Assembly: GCF_008107685.1 (NCBI RefSeq)
Contig: NZ_VIRF01000078.1
Span: forward strand, 248,001-312,000
Direction: 5' to 3'
From: Novosphingobium sp. BW1
GTDB taxonomy: Bacteria; Pseudomonadota; Alphaproteobacteria; Sphingomonadales; Sphingomonadaceae
Length of the DNA: 64,000 nucleotides
The notes beneath the pieces were generated by a model, which saw only the letters and a program-made list of their open reading frames with translations, searched no databases and was not told the origin of the DNA. Shown piece by piece: positions 45,090 through 53,805 of the stretch (the stretch's first letter is position 1; each line of letters starts with the position of its first letter). Position numbers and translations under genes: made by a program.

Positions 45090-48000
45090 TTACTGCGTCG
45101 CCGCCAAGGCGGGCTTGTGCGCATCGAGCACACCGGCGGGAACTTCGATGAGCCGGGGACTCGAGGTATAGAGAATGCCGACCTCGACATCGCGGCCCGG
45201 GAAGGTCTGTTCAAGCGCGGCGGCATAGGCCGCCATCTGGCGCAAAACCCCGCGCGGGACCTCGGCCAACGACGCGGGCGGACGGCGCGACGTCTTGTAG
45301 TCGACCAGCCGCACCCTGTCAGGGCCAATCACCAGCCGGTCAATCGTGCCCGCCACCACCTGTCCGCCGACGATGGCGGCCACCGGCACTTCGGCGAGGC
45401 TGTCCGGCCCGAAGATCTCGGCCCATTGCGGGTTGGCCACCACGCCCAGGGCATCAGCCAGGATCGTACTGCGCATCTCTGTCGGCAGGTCTTTCGCATT
45501 GCGCTTGAGCCAGCGTTCGGCCTCGGCCTCGCGCAGTTCGGGCGCAAGCGCGGGAAGCCGCTCCAGAAGCGCGTGCAGCACGGTGCCCCGCCGCGCGGCC
45601 TGCTGCCCCGCGCCCGGTGGGAACGGCGGATCGGGCGCATCTTCCTCACCCAGCGCCGAGGGCGCGAGCGGGCGCGGCGGACGCGGTTCGGCCGCCGGTG
45701 CACGGCCGGTCCACTCGGGCAGAGGCGCGCGCAAGGGAAGTTCGGCAGGTGCCGCGCGCATCGGCACGAAGGGGCCAAGCAAACCTTGCGTGAAGGCTCC
45801 ACCCCAGATCGCGTCGGCCTCTTCCTCCTGCCCTTCGAACAGCGTGCGCAGCTGCGCATACCAGCTCTTGGGCGCAGGCTGGCCCTTGTCGCGCGGCCCC
45901 AGCGCTCCGCCTACGAAAAGCGCTTCCTCGGCGCGGGTCATGGCGACGTAGAGGAGGCGCCAATGCTCTTGCTCATCCGCCTCGCGCGCCTGCGCGATTT
46001 CCTCGGCCACCGGCCCGACCTTCTCCGCCTTGGAGAGCGGGGGGAACGGGATGCGCCGGTTCTTGTCGCGCGGATCGGGCAGCGAAATCCCGCTTTCGCG
46101 CGCGCTTTCGGGATTGCCGGTGGCATCGGCCAGAATCACGATAGGCGCCTGCAGGCCCTTGGAGCCATGCACGGTCATGACGCGCACCTGCCCGCCTGCG
46201 TTGTCCGCCTCGCGCTTCAGCTCGCCATCGCCCGCCTCGAACCAGGCAAGGAAACCCGCAAGACTGGGCGTGTCGGTCACCGCATACGCGCGCGCGGCGT
46301 TCACCAGTTCGTCGATGGGATCGCCCGCCTCGCTGCCCAGCCGGGCGATCAACTTGCGCCGCGCCCTCCAGGGACCGACGAGCAGCCACTGGAGCAGCGC
46401 ATGGGGCGCCTCGTAATCGGCCAGCGCAAGCAATTCGCCCAACTGGAGCAACGTGCGCCCAACCTCGCCATCCGAAGAGGCGCGCAGGTGGTCCCACAAG
46501 CGCACGTGCTTGTCGCGATAGCCATGCGCCAGAAGTTGCTCCTGGCTCCAGCCGACAAGTGGAGAGACGAGCAGGCTGGCGAGATTTAGGTCGTCGAGCG
46601 GCTGGGCGGCAAAGCGCAGCGCCGCGACCAGGTCCTTGACCGCGAGCGGCGCGCCCAGGCGCAGGCGGTCAACGCCCGCGACATCCACGCCCGCGGCATG
46701 GAGGCGCGCGACAATGAGCCCGGCCAGCTCCTTGCGCTGGCGCACCAGAACCATAATGTCGCCGGCGGTCGCGCGGCGGACCTTGCCCTTGGAGAGTGTG
46801 AACCCATCGCCATGCGGATCGAGCCACTCGCGCACCTGCTGCGCGATACGGTCGGCCATCTGGCGATTGGGGCCGGAGAGCCAGGTCTCCTCGCCTTCGT
46901 CCCCCTCGCCGGGGTCCTCCGGTGCCCCCTCGTTCTCGCCCGTGTCAAAGCCGACCGGACGCCACAGTGCAACGTAGCCCGGGCGCTCCTCGCCCTGATG
47001 GCGCTGCGCGGCCCGGTCGAGGCCGAAACGTTCGTGGCCAATTCCGGCAATCGCCTGGTCGACGAAATCGAGGACCGGCTGGGCTGTCCGGAAACTGCGT
47101 TCCAGACCCAGTTCCTGCATCTCACGCGGTTCGTATTCGGCGCGAAGTTGCGCGGCGTTGCGCGCGGCGGCGCGCATCAGGTTGCGCACGCGCCCCGCGG
47201 CCTTGCGGAAGTTTTCCGGGCTGGTGCCCTGGAAGCGGAAGATCGCCTGCTTGTAGTCCCCCACGACGAAGAGCGTGCGCAGCCGGTCCTCGTGCTGGCC
47301 CGCGCCCGCCCAGAACTCCTCGGCCATCGCGAAGATGATGTCCCACTGCTGCTCGTTCGTGTCCTGTGCCTCGTCGACGAGGATGTGGTCGAACTGCCGG
47401 TCAAGCTTATAGCGGATCCAGTCGGCCTGGGCCTTGTCCTTGAGGAGCGAGGCGGCACGGCGGATCTGATCGTCGAAGTCGATCAGGCCCTCGCGGCTCT
47501 TCGCCTCGTCCCAGGCAATCGCAAAGGCCCGGCCAAGCCGCAGCGAGGGCACGAGGTGATCGACGAGGTCAAGCATGGCGCGCATAGTGCGCACGCCTTC
47601 GATCCCCGCCACCACGCGCGCGGCGTAATCGGGATAGGACGGCTCGATCTTGTCCTGCGATTTGCTGGCCTTGGGCTCACCCTTCTGGGTGAGGAAGGCC
47701 TTGGCCATCTCGTCGATGGAGGCCGCGCGCTGGGTCGGGTTGCCCAGCAGCCACTCGCTGATCCGGTCGACCGCTTCCAGGCCGGTCTTGGTGCCCCACT
47801 CGTGGTTCACCTCCATGCAGCGGCGCAGCGAAGCCACGTCAAAACGGGTGTCCGAGCACAGCTCGGCCAGCATGTCAGCATCGGCCTGCGGGGGAAGGTC
47901 CAGCAGGCGCAGGACATGCGCGCGCATGTCTCCCGCCTGCCAGCTTCCGGGCCCAAACCAGACCTCGCGCGCGCCTGCGCAGCGCAACAGGAAGCCGACC

Positions 48001-48590
48001 ACTGCGTCGGGACCATGGCGCAGCGACAGCGCCGAGATCGCATCGAGCAGCTGCGGATCGCCGAGCGGGTCCTCCTCGGCTTCCACCAGAAGATCGGCGA
48101 GGACCTGTTTGGCCAGCAGAGTGCGTTCGCGGTCCTCCATCGGCCGGCTGCCGGGAATGAGGTCGGCTTCCAACGGGAAGGTTGCGAGCAGCCACTGTGA
48201 GAAGGCGTGGATGGTGTCGATACGAAGTCCGCCGCCCGGACAATCGAGCACGGCGGCAAAGAGCGTGCGCGCCCGCGCCATGGTGGCGGCATCGGTAGGC
48301 GCGCCGATGGCTTCAAGGCGCGGGAAAAGCTCGATGTCCTCCATGCGAACCCATTCGGCGAGCGTGCCGTTGATGCGCGCAGCCATCTCGGTCGCGCCCG
48401 CCTTGGTAAAGGTCAGGCACAGTATCTGCGAAGGTGAGATCCCCGGCTGGAGCAGCAGGCGCAGCACGCGCGAAGAAAGCACCTGCGTCTTGCCCGTCCC
48501 CGCCGAGGCAGAAAGCCACACAGTGTCGAGCGGGTTCACCGCAGGCATCTGGTTGCCGTGCAGCGGGTAGACCTTGGCCGGACCGCTCAT
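45090..48590 (-). CDS. addA: Double-strand break repair helicase-nuclease subunit AddA
   Basis: 1166 residues from ATG 48590, which overlaps the addB stop in ATGA. UvrD-like helicase: Walker A SASAGTGKTQ (K34), DEAQDTN, VHGSKGLQAPIVIL. C-terminal RecB-type nuclease with VDYKTSRRPP (near 1097). AddAB resects DNA ends for RecA, replacing RecBCD in alphaproteobacteria. Confidence 0.96.
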   Translation of the reverse strand: MSGPAKVYPLHGNQMPAVNPLDTVWLSASAGTGKTQVLSSRVLRLLLQPGISPSQILCLTFTKAGATEMAARINGTLAEWVRMEDIELFPRLEAIGAPTDAATMARARTLFAAVLDCPGGGLRIDTIHAFSQWLLATFPLEADLIPGSRPMEDRERTLLAKQVLADLLVEAEEDPLGDPQLLDAISALSLRHGPDAVVGFLLRCAGAREVWFGPGSWQAGDMRAHVLRLLDLPPQADADMLAELCSDTRFDVASLRRCMEVNHEWGTKTGLEAVDRISEWLLGNPTQRAASIDEMAKAFLTQKGEPKASKSQDKIEPSYPDYAARVVAGIEGVRTMRAMLDLVDHLVPSLRLGRAFAIAWDEAKSREGLIDFDDQIRRAASLLKDKAQADWIRYKLDRQFDHILVDEAQDTNEQQWDIIFAMAEEFWAGAGQHEDRLRTLFVVGDYKQAIFRFQGTSPENFRKAAGRVRNLMRAAARNAAQLRAEYEPREMQELGLERSFRTAQPVLDFVDQAIAGIGHERFGLDRAAQRHQGEERPGYVALWRPVGFDTGENEGAPEDPGEGDEGEETWLSGPNRQMADRIAQQVREWLDPHGDGFTLSKGKVRRATAGDIMVLVRQRKELAGLIVARLHAAGVDVAGVDRLRLGAPLAVKDLVAALRFAAQPLDDLNLASLLVSPLVGWSQEQLLAHGYRDKHVRLWDHLRASSDGEVGRTLLQLGELLALADYEAPHALLQWLLVGPWRARRKLIARLGSEAGDPIDELVNAARAYAVTDTPSLAGFLAWFEAGDGELKREADNAGGQVRVMTVHGSKGLQAPIVILADATGNPESARESGISLPDPRDKNRRIPFPPLSKAEKVGPVAEEIAQAREADEQEHWRLLYVAMTRAEEALFVGGALGPRDKGQPAPKSWYAQLRTLFEGQEEEADAIWGGAFTQGLLGPFVPMRAAPAELPLRAPLPEWTGRAPAAEPRPPRPLAPSALGEEDAPDPPFPPGAGQQAARRGTVLHALLERLPALAPELREAEAERWLKRNAKDLPTEMRSTILADALGVVANPQWAEIFGPDSLAEVPVAAIVGGQVVAGTIDRLVIGPDRVRLVDYKTSRRPPASLAEVPRGVLRQMAAYAAALEQTFPGRDVEVGILYTSSPRLIEVPAGVLDAHKPALAATQ

Positions 48591-51500
48591 GGGGTGTCCT
48601 CCTTGCGGGCGGGCTTGCCCAGCCCGGTAATCCATTCATCGAGGCGCATCAGCTGGTCGTAATCGGAATAGAGATCAAGGTCGGGGTTGAGGCGCGCGGT
48701 AAACGGCTCATTGCCCAGAATCCAGCGGTTCAGCGCATCATCCAGATACTCGCGCGTGCGGTCGAGGAACTCTTCACGCAGGAGGCCCGACTTCTTGCGC
48801 CCTTCGCGCACCGGCTCGTTCATGTAGCCGATCGAACCATCCTTGGCCTTGGCCATCGACCAGTACTCAAAGCCCGTAACATCGCCCGCGACACCCTCGA
48901 AGCCGCCTGCCTCAACGATAAGGCCAGTCACGCCAAGCTGGAGTGCGAAGCCTTCCTCGACGCGCGTGCCCGAAGGCGGCTGGCCGGTTTTGTAGTCGAC
49001 CACCGCAATAGTGCCGTCAGCCTTGCGATCGAGACGGTCGGTCCGCCCCAGGATCGTGACGTCGCGGTAGTCCATCCGGCCCCATTTTTCCACACCCAGG
49101 ACTTCACGGCCCTCCTCCTGGCCCGCAAGGACAAGACCCTCGAACGTCTCCAGAGCGGCGGACAGGCGCGGCCACCACAAGGCGCGCATCAGCGGGTGGG
49201 CGCTCTCATCATCGAGCACCTTTTGCGCAATGGCGTGGAGGCCCTCCTTGGGTTCGCCCGCCTCATGCCACTTCTGCATGATCAGGTGCGCGATCTCGCC
49301 GCGCCAGGCCGCGCTGGGTTCGGCGTCGAGACTGTCGAGGCTGCGCAGCTTGAGGACCGCGCTGGCGTAAAACTGGTAGGGGTCCCCCCTCAGGCGGTCG
49401 AGCCCGGTGACCGAGACGGCAACCCGCCGTTGCTCGGCGCTGGGCATGGGCTGCGGGCGCGGGTGAGGCGCGGCGCGAGGCGCATCGTCGATCAGGCGGG
49501 CCAGACGCGGGATCTCGCGCTCCAGATGACGCCCCACCTGATCGCCCAGCATCGCCTTCACGCGCAGGACAAAACGCGAGGGGATGACAGGACCGCCCTC
49601 GTCGCGCTGCGCCCAGCTCAACACCACCTCGGGCGCGCCCAGCGCGGCGGCAAGGTCATGCGCGGCAAGGCCGATGCGAAAGTCCGCGCCCGGCACGCCC
49701 AATGCACGCAGAACAGCTGGCGGCAGCAACGAATCCTGCGAAGGGCTGGCGGGCCAGACACCTTCGGTGAGGCCGCCGCAGATGACCAGATCCGCACGGC
49801 TCATGCGCGCTTCGAGAAGGCCGTAGATGGACACGCGCGGATGACCGCCCCAGGGCGGACGGACCGAGGTGCGGTCCATCGCATCGCGCAGCACCGCGTG
49901 GATATCGCGCGCGTCGACAAGCGTGCCCGCCGCCGAGGCTCCGGCGCGCAGTTCCTCGATGAAAGCACTGAGCGCGCGGCCATCCGCCCCGGTCCAAAGG
50001 TTCTCGCCGCACAGCGCCTCGGTCGCTTCGGTCAGGACACCCAGCGCCTTTTCAAGCGGCTCAGCAGCGTAGAGTGCGAACAGGGGCGCAAGGCAGACCT
50101 CGACCTGCTCCCACCATGTGCCCAGCCGGTTCTCCTTGGCGAGCGCAGCCAGCGGGGCGAGCCCTGCAGCCGGACGTGGCCCCCGCAGCGCCAGGTCGAG
50201 ACGGCGTGCGGATTCGAGCCAGCGCGCACGGCCCTCGCCGCTACCAGCCAAAGGATGGGTAAGAAGTGCGATGAGCGGAACTGGGGCCCCCTGCTCGGCC
50301 AGCACTTCGGCCAGCAGCAGGAACAGGCGCCCGGCGGCCGTCTGCGGCAGGGGCTGGCCTGCCGTATCGTCTGCGGTGATCCCCCAGCGTTGGAGGTGCG
50401 ACACCACGCGCGCGGCAAGCCCGCGGTCCGGCGTCACCAGCGCGACACGGCGCTCGGGGGTTTCCAGCGCCTCTCGGATGAGGAGCGCGATGGCCTGCGC
50501 CTCCTCGCCGGGATGGACGCTCTCCATGAGCCGCACGTCGGACAGGCGGCGCTTGTCGGCGGGCAGGCTCACCCAGGCCGCCGAGGCGCGCGGGGGTAGG
50601 AAGAGGTTGGAAATCGCAGCCTTGCGCTCGGGCGGGGAGGCCGTCATCCCTGAGCGGTGCCAGGGCCGTACGTCCGAGCGCGACAGGCCCATGCGGTTGA
50701 GCAGGAGCTTCAGGTGATACTGGGGGTGCGTGACCGCGTCGTGACGACCGAGCGGCGGATCCTCGGGCTCGGCCGGCTTGCCGGCGCTGCCCAGTTCATC
50801 CCAGACCTCCGGATCAAGGCCTAGGTCAAGATCGGGCAGGATCACCGCGCCATCGCGCAGTTCGCTCACCACCCGCAGCAGGCGGGCAAGCGCGGGCGAA
50901 GCGCTGGTGACACCGGCCGCAACGATCGGAAATTCGGGCGGGTTCGTCGCCCAGCTTTCGGCGGCGTGGGCGAAGAGACGGTTGCGCCGCTCAGGCGCAT
51001 CGATCTCGCCGCGCCCCGCCAGTTCGGCGATCCAGAACTGCTGGACCTTGAGGAAGCTGCGGGTATTGTCCTCCCAGTGCTTCGAAAGGTCACCAACGAT
51101 AGCGACCACCTCGTCGGAGAGGAGATCGATTGGCGCGATGCCCTCGACCAGAAGGCGATCCATCGTGCTGCCAAGTTCGAACGCACGGCGCAGGAGCGCA
51201 GGTCCCTTCCCCGCCGCATCGCCTTCAACATGGCGCAGGTAGTGGGCAAGGCGCAGCCAGCGCCGCGTCGGATCGCACGCAGGCGGAATGTCCGCCGCAC
51301 CCAGCGGATCAAGCAAGGGCCCGAGCGCCTCGTCGAGATCAAGATCGCCCACCACCGCCATGCGCGGCAACAGCATGCCCGCAGGTGCGCGCGCGTCGTC
51401 GGCCACCTCGGCTCCCAGCCCCTGCTCGCCCGCATAGCGCACGAAGGCCTCGGTCACCGTGCGCACGGTGCGGCGGCTGGGGAGCAGCAGGGTCAGCCGC

Positions 51501-51631
51501 GCAAGGCCCATATCCGCAACCGCGTAGCGTGGCACGAGACCTGCCACGAGCGCATCGGCAAACCCGCGGTGGGCGGCAATCGAATAGACACTGGGCGAAG
51601 TCTCGTCCCCCGCCGCAAACAGATCAGGCAC
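48587..51631 (-). CDS. addB: Double-strand break repair nuclease subunit AddB
   Basis: About 1014 residues from GTG 51631; TTG 51634 is equally possible, and GAAGAG lies upstream of both. No ATG is available before the conserved start PSVYSIAAHRGFADAL. A helicase-like but degenerate N-terminal half is followed by a PD-(D/E)XK nuclease with VVDYKTGQPPSGTRVEEGF (near 880). Partner of AddA; the gene overlaps murU upstream by eight bases. Confidence 0.93.
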   Translation of the reverse strand: MPDLFAAGDETSPSVYSIAAHRGFADALVAGLVPRYAVADMGLARLTLLLPSRRTVRTVTEAFVRYAGEQGLGAEVADDARAPAGMLLPRMAVVGDLDLDEALGPLLDPLGAADIPPACDPTRRWLRLAHYLRHVEGDAAGKGPALLRRAFELGSTMDRLLVEGIAPIDLLSDEVVAIVGDLSKHWEDNTRSFLKVQQFWIAELAGRGEIDAPERRNRLFAHAAESWATNPPEFPIVAAGVTSASPALARLLRVVSELRDGAVILPDLDLGLDPEVWDELGSAGKPAEPEDPPLGRHDAVTHPQYHLKLLLNRMGLSRSDVRPWHRSGMTASPPERKAAISNLFLPPRASAAWVSLPADKRRLSDVRLMESVHPGEEAQAIALLIREALETPERRVALVTPDRGLAARVVSHLQRWGITADDTAGQPLPQTAAGRLFLLLAEVLAEQGAPVPLIALLTHPLAGSGEGRARWLESARRLDLALRGPRPAAGLAPLAALAKENRLGTWWEQVEVCLAPLFALYAAEPLEKALGVLTEATEALCGENLWTGADGRALSAFIEELRAGASAAGTLVDARDIHAVLRDAMDRTSVRPPWGGHPRVSIYGLLEARMSRADLVICGGLTEGVWPASPSQDSLLPPAVLRALGVPGADFRIGLAAHDLAAALGAPEVVLSWAQRDEGGPVIPSRFVLRVKAMLGDQVGRHLEREIPRLARLIDDAPRAAPHPRPQPMPSAEQRRVAVSVTGLDRLRGDPYQFYASAVLKLRSLDSLDAEPSAAWRGEIAHLIMQKWHEAGEPKEGLHAIAQKVLDDESAHPLMRALWWPRLSAALETFEGLVLAGQEEGREVLGVEKWGRMDYRDVTILGRTDRLDRKADGTIAVVDYKTGQPPSGTRVEEGFALQLGVTGLIVEAGGFEGVAGDVTGFEYWSMAKAKDGSIGYMNEPVREGRKKSGLLREEFLDRTREYLDDALNRWILGNEPFTARLNPDLDLYSDYDQLMRLDEWITGLGKPARKEDTP

Positions 51632-52349
51632 CAATGAGATACTCTTCGGTCGGCTTGATCGCGCTGGGCTCGCCCACCTCGAACCACTCGCCCTGATGCG
51701 AGATGCCGAAGAGACGACCTTCCTCGATGGCCCGGCTCCACAGAATATTGGTCGAGAACGGGCCTTGCGGCGCATCGCGCAAGAGGCGCTTCGAAACGAT
51801 CTGGATGCCGGTGTAGATGAACGGCGCAACACGGCCCGGCTTGCGGCGCGAAACCCGGCCCTCGGCGTCGAGGTGGAAGTCTCCCTCTCCCCTATAGTTG
51901 CGGGCCCGCGCGTGGGGCACCATCAGCAAGAGCGCGTCCATGCGCTCCGGGTCCCAGCCGTTCGAGAGTTCGGCAAAGACGTTCTCGGGTCCATCGAGCC
52001 AGATATTGTCGCTGTTGAGGCAGAAGAAGGGATCGGGCAGCTTGTCGGCGGCATGGACCATGCCGCCACCCGTTTCCAGAAGCTGCGCCCGTTCGTCGGA
52101 AATGACCGTCTTCGGGCCCGCCTTGCGCACGGCAAGGTGCCCCTCCAGCGCGTCGGCCATGTAGTGGACATTGACTAGGGCCTGCGCGATTCCGGCCCCC
52201 TCGAGCTTGTCGAGCGCGTGGTCGATCAGCGCCTTGTGGGCCACGCGCACGAGCGGCTTGGGCTGGGTCGCGGTGAGCGGACGCATCCGCTTGCCCATAC
52301 CTGCCGCGAGGATCATCGCGGTGTCGCTGGCAAGATGCGCGCAACTCAC
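51624..52349 (-). CDS. murU: MurU-like nucleotidyltransferase (N-acetylmuramate-1-phosphate uridylyltransferase)
   Basis: 241 residues starting at GTG 52349, whose GTGA overlaps the preceding stop; the conserved N-terminus ASDTAMILAAGMGKRMRPLT is then included. Nucleotide-binding MILAAGMGKRMRPLT, ETGGGMVHA, and CLNSDNIW metal site. With the adjacent AmgK-like kinase it would recycle N-acetylmuramic acid to UDP-MurNAc, bypassing MurA. A general sugar-1-phosphate nucleotidyltransferase is the alternative. Confidence 0.82.
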   Translation of the reverse strand: MSCAHLASDTAMILAAGMGKRMRPLTATQPKPLVRVAHKALIDHALDKLEGAGIAQALVNVHYMADALEGHLAVRKAGPKTVISDERAQLLETGGGMVHAADKLPDPFFCLNSDNIWLDGPENVFAELSNGWDPERMDALLLMVPHARARNYRGEGDFHLDAEGRVSRRKPGRVAPFIYTGIQIVSKRLLRDAPQGPFSTNILWSRAIEEGRLFGISHQGEWFEVGEPSAIKPTEEYLIGA

Positions 52350-53344
52350 AGCGCGAAGCTCCCGCCCTTTGCCTGGCGCAATTCGGCCGGAATGTTGGAT
52401 GCAAACCAGTCCGCAACGGGGGCCAGCGCGGGGTGCGCGAGATCGCGTTCGAGATGTGCCCAAACACGCGGGATCATGTCGAGGTAACGCGGTTTGCCGT
52501 CGCGTTTCCAAAGACGCACGAAAATACCCACGATCTTGGCGTTACGCTGGGCGCCAAGGCGGGCATAGTCGGCCAGGAGCACCTCGGCATCGCACCCGGT
52601 CGCCCGCACGTAATGCGAGATCATGGCCTGCTCAACTTCGGGCGAGACGTCGCGGCGCGCGTCCTGCAAGAGCGAGACGAGATCGTAGGCGCGGTGCCCG
52701 ACCAGCGCGTCCTGGAAATCCAGCAGGCCCTGCTTTTCCAGCGAGCCCAGAAGCATGATGTTTTCCGCGTGGTAATCGCGCAGGACCGCTACGCCCGGGC
52801 GCTGACGCGGCAGGAGATCGGCAAGCACCGTCTCCCAGGCCTTGGCGTAGCCTTCAACATCGACGTAGAGCTTCTGCGCAGGCACGTACCACTCGGTAAA
52901 GAGCCTCGTCTCGCGCAGGTACTCGCTCAGCGTGTAGTCGTTGAACGGGCCGCCCGGAAGCGCATGAAGCTGCACCAGCGCGTCGACCGCGCCGGTGTAG
53001 ATCGCCATTTCATCACCAGGCCATTCATCAAGGTAGTCACGCACGCGCGCATCGCCGAAATCCTCCAGCAGCACGAACCCCTGTTCAGCGTCCTCGGCGA
53101 GGACATGCGGAGGGCGCAGGCCATTGCCGTCAAGCCAGCGCGCAGCACGCAGGAACGGCACCGGGTCCTCGTTGGGCGGCGGCGCGTGCATCAGCATGGC
53201 CGAGGCGCCCTCACCCCGGCGCAAGCGGAAATAGCGGCGGAATGAGGCATCGCCGGGCAGCGGCTCCACGCGCGCGTCACCCCAGCCAGCCTTGGCCACA
53301 AACGAATCGAGCCCTTCAGGGCCTGTCACACCAGCGTCTGTCAT
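52346..53344 (-). CDS. amgK: AmgK-like N-acetylmuramate/N-acetylglucosamine kinase
   Basis: 332 residues from ATG 53344, overlapping the tsaE stop in ATGA. Aminoglycoside-phosphotransferase fold with VLLEDFGD, the catalytic loop VLRDYHAENIML, and metal-binding LLDFQDALVGHRAYDLVSLL. AmgK phosphorylates the anomeric carbon of MurNAc, giving the substrate of MurU next door; this pairing supports the call. Confidence 0.82.
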   Translation of the reverse strand: MTDAGVTGPEGLDSFVAKAGWGDARVEPLPGDASFRRYFRLRRGEGASAMLMHAPPPNEDPVPFLRAARWLDGNGLRPPHVLAEDAEQGFVLLEDFGDARVRDYLDEWPGDEMAIYTGAVDALVQLHALPGGPFNDYTLSEYLRETRLFTEWYVPAQKLYVDVEGYAKAWETVLADLLPRQRPGVAVLRDYHAENIMLLGSLEKQGLLDFQDALVGHRAYDLVSLLQDARRDVSPEVEQAMISHYVRATGCDAEVLLADYARLGAQRNAKIVGIFVRLWKRDGKPRYLDMIPRVWAHLERDLAHPALAPVADWFASNIPAELRQAKGGSFAL

Positions 53345-53805
53345 TTCGGCATCCGCCCTAGCCAATCCGAACCACCCCGGGCAATGGCCAAGCGCCCCGC
53401 ATCCGCAACTTCCAGCGCAATCGTGAGGCAACCGGGCTCATGCCCGAAACCACCCGCATGATCGGGCCATTCTGCGATGAGGGCCGCGCCCTCGCGGTAT
53501 TCATCGAGACCGATCTCGTAGGCTTCGTCGGGATGTTCGAGCCGGTAGAAATCGGCGTGGACCAGTGGCAGACGTACACCCGTCCCGTCCGGCCCCGGCT
53601 CGTAGAGCTCGATGATCGCAAAGCTGGGCGATGGAACTTCGCCGTCATGGCCAAGCCCCGCAACGATAGCGCGCGCCAGCGTAGTCTTTCCCGCGCCAAG
53701 TCCGCCTTCGAGCGCGACCACGTCGCCCGGTCGCAGGGCCTTGGCGATTGCGATGCCCAGGCGCTCCATCGCGGCAATGTCGGGAAGGTCGATGGTCGTC
53801 GTCAT
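53341..53805 (-). CDS. tsaE: tRNA t6A biosynthesis ATPase TsaE
   Basis: 154 residues. Walker A GGLGAGKTT (34-42), PSPSFAIIELYE, and HADFYRLEHPDEAYEIGLDEY. TsaE is the ATPase of the TsaBDE complex that makes t6A37 on ANN-decoding tRNAs. Overlaps divL upstream and amgK downstream by four bases each. Confidence 0.95.
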   Translation of the reverse strand: MTTTIDLPDIAAMERLGIAIAKALRPGDVVALEGGLGAGKTTLARAIVAGLGHDGEVPSPSFAIIELYEPGPDGTGVRLPLVHADFYRLEHPDEAYEIGLDEYREGAALIAEWPDHAGGFGHEPGCLTIALEVADAGRLAIARGGSDWLGRMPK